Part shown: piece by piece, positions 12,428 through 12,751 of the stretch
How positions within the stretch are numbered: position 1 is the first letter of the stretch
Layout: each line of letters opens with the position of its first letter
Assembly (NCBI GenBank): GCA_031290855.1
Contig: JAISLM010000172.1
Span: forward strand, 1 to 12,751
Length of the DNA: 12,751 bases
From: Spirochaetaceae bacterium
GTDB lineage: Bacteria > Spirochaetota > Spirochaetia > Treponematales > Breznakiellaceae
Direction: 5' to 3'
Position numbers and translations under genes: made by a program
Notes under the pieces: model-generated
Told to the model about the DNA's origin: nothing
Database searches by the model: none
The model's input: only the letters and a program-made list of their open reading frames with translations

Positions 12428-12751
12428 TTATCCGGGCGCAGGGGCGACGGAAAGGGGGTATAGGCGGGAAAACGCGGCCCCGGCCACCCGTTTCCGGCTG
12501 CGGGGTCTGACCCCACGGGCCGGGGAGGCCGCCGCCGTGCGTCCGGTGAGGCGTTTCCCGCTATGGGGTCTGACCCCATGAGACGGCGGGCCTGCCCCCG
12601 TTTCCCCGCCGTCCGGCGGCTCCCCTTCCAGTATCCGCGACCAGTACCGGTCGCCCCACAGGTGTCCCGTCCGTCCATTGTCACGGTTGTACCTAATGGC
12701 GAAGGTCTGCTTCAGCCATTTCATTATCGCCGGCAGCTCGAACCCGTCCGC
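12428..12751 (-). CDS. REP-associated tyrosine transposase (RAYT, Y1/IS200-like), 3' part only
   Basis: The frame enters from the right edge of the window, so the start and the HUH motif are outside. The visible part reads ADGFELPAIMKWLKQTFAIRYNRDNGRTGHLWGDRYWSRILEGEPP, matching the C-terminal half of REP-associated tyrosine transposases (IMKW.KQ...YN...GR.GHLW..RY). These enzymes are thought to act on REP-type palindromes. The recognisable part ends near 12614. The remaining frame to the stop at 12428 is a low-complexity Gly/Arg/Pro-rich tail with a duplicated block (GVRPHSGKRLTG / GVRPRSRKRVAG), written by a 63-bp DNA repeat. The tail may be an extension over REP DNA instead of a folded domain. 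Whether the whole gene is intact cannot be seen. Confidence 0.75.
   Translation of the reverse strand, partial: ADGFELPAIMKWLKQTFAIRYNRDNGRTGHLWGDRYWSRILEGEPPDGGETGAGPPSHGVRPHSGKRLTGRTAAASPARGVRPRSRKRVAGAAFSRLYPLSVAPAPG
12502..12579. repeat. Two GGGGTCTGACCCC palindromes in a 63-bp duplication
   Basis: The 13-bp palindrome GGGGTCTGACCCC occurs at 12502-12514 and 12565-12577, exactly 63 bases apart. The second extends to a 17-bp palindrome (12563-12579) with AT on the left and AT on the right. Upstream flanks are alike (GTTTCC(C/G)GCT). Lying inside the tail of a transposase of the REP-associated type, they are likely REP-like targets of that enzyme. Confidence 0.75.

Noticed and set aside
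12390..12581. 63-codon + strand ORF with a good GGAG site
   Set aside because: The coding part is the reverse of the transposase tail repeat. The ribosome binding site alone is not enough.

Overview
The window looks like chromosome from a GC-rich spirochaete, most likely a Treponema-type lineage such as those of insect guts. This is inferred from protein style, not from a marker gene. The clues are Treponema-like substrate-binding proteins whose mature N-termini read GNK(D/E), a loose spirochaetal lipobox, a 4Fe-4S-type PurF, and many dispersed palindromes between genes. No rRNA, tRNA, CRISPR array, phage gene or complete insertion sequence was seen.

Layout, left to right. 1-341 is non-coding repeat DNA: five full copies of an 18-bp unit, then two strong palindromes. 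342-3296 is a purine cluster on the + strand: purE (class I), an unrecognised 61-codon ORF, purC and purF, supplying steps of IMP synthesis. 3297-3485 holds three palindromes. 3486-4121 encodes a small lipoprotein. 4265-4513 encodes a YodC/DUF2158-like protein, and directly after its stop codon comes a Rep-type helicase frame (4515-6530) that has no ATG, GTG or TTG start upstream of its Walker A motif. 6531-7143 has no recognisable gene but is rich in inverted repeats. 7165-9166 is a zinc module: a small His/Cys membrane or exported protein, then a substrate-binding protein in which a complete ZinT domain is inserted inside a ZnuA fold. Strong hairpins separate it from a convergent minus-strand ABC operon, 12102 down to 9353: a TrpX-like binding protein, a permease and an ATPase, the last two overlapping by ATGA. 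The right edge carries an unexpanded copy of the left-end repeat and the 3' part of a REP-associated tyrosine transposase whose tail is built from a 63-bp duplication with GGGGTCTGACCCC palindromes.

How the parts relate. The purine genes form one pathway block. The His/Cys protein and ZinT/ZnuA protein probably act together in periplasmic zinc capture, but no zinc permease or ATPase is present here. The minus-strand operon is a self-contained importer, possibly for an aromatic amino acid. The most unusual points are the nested ZinT-in-ZnuA architecture, the helicase with no canonical start fused end to end with a YodC-like gene, the palindrome family spread across nearly every intergenic gap, and the structured 0.6-kb gap.
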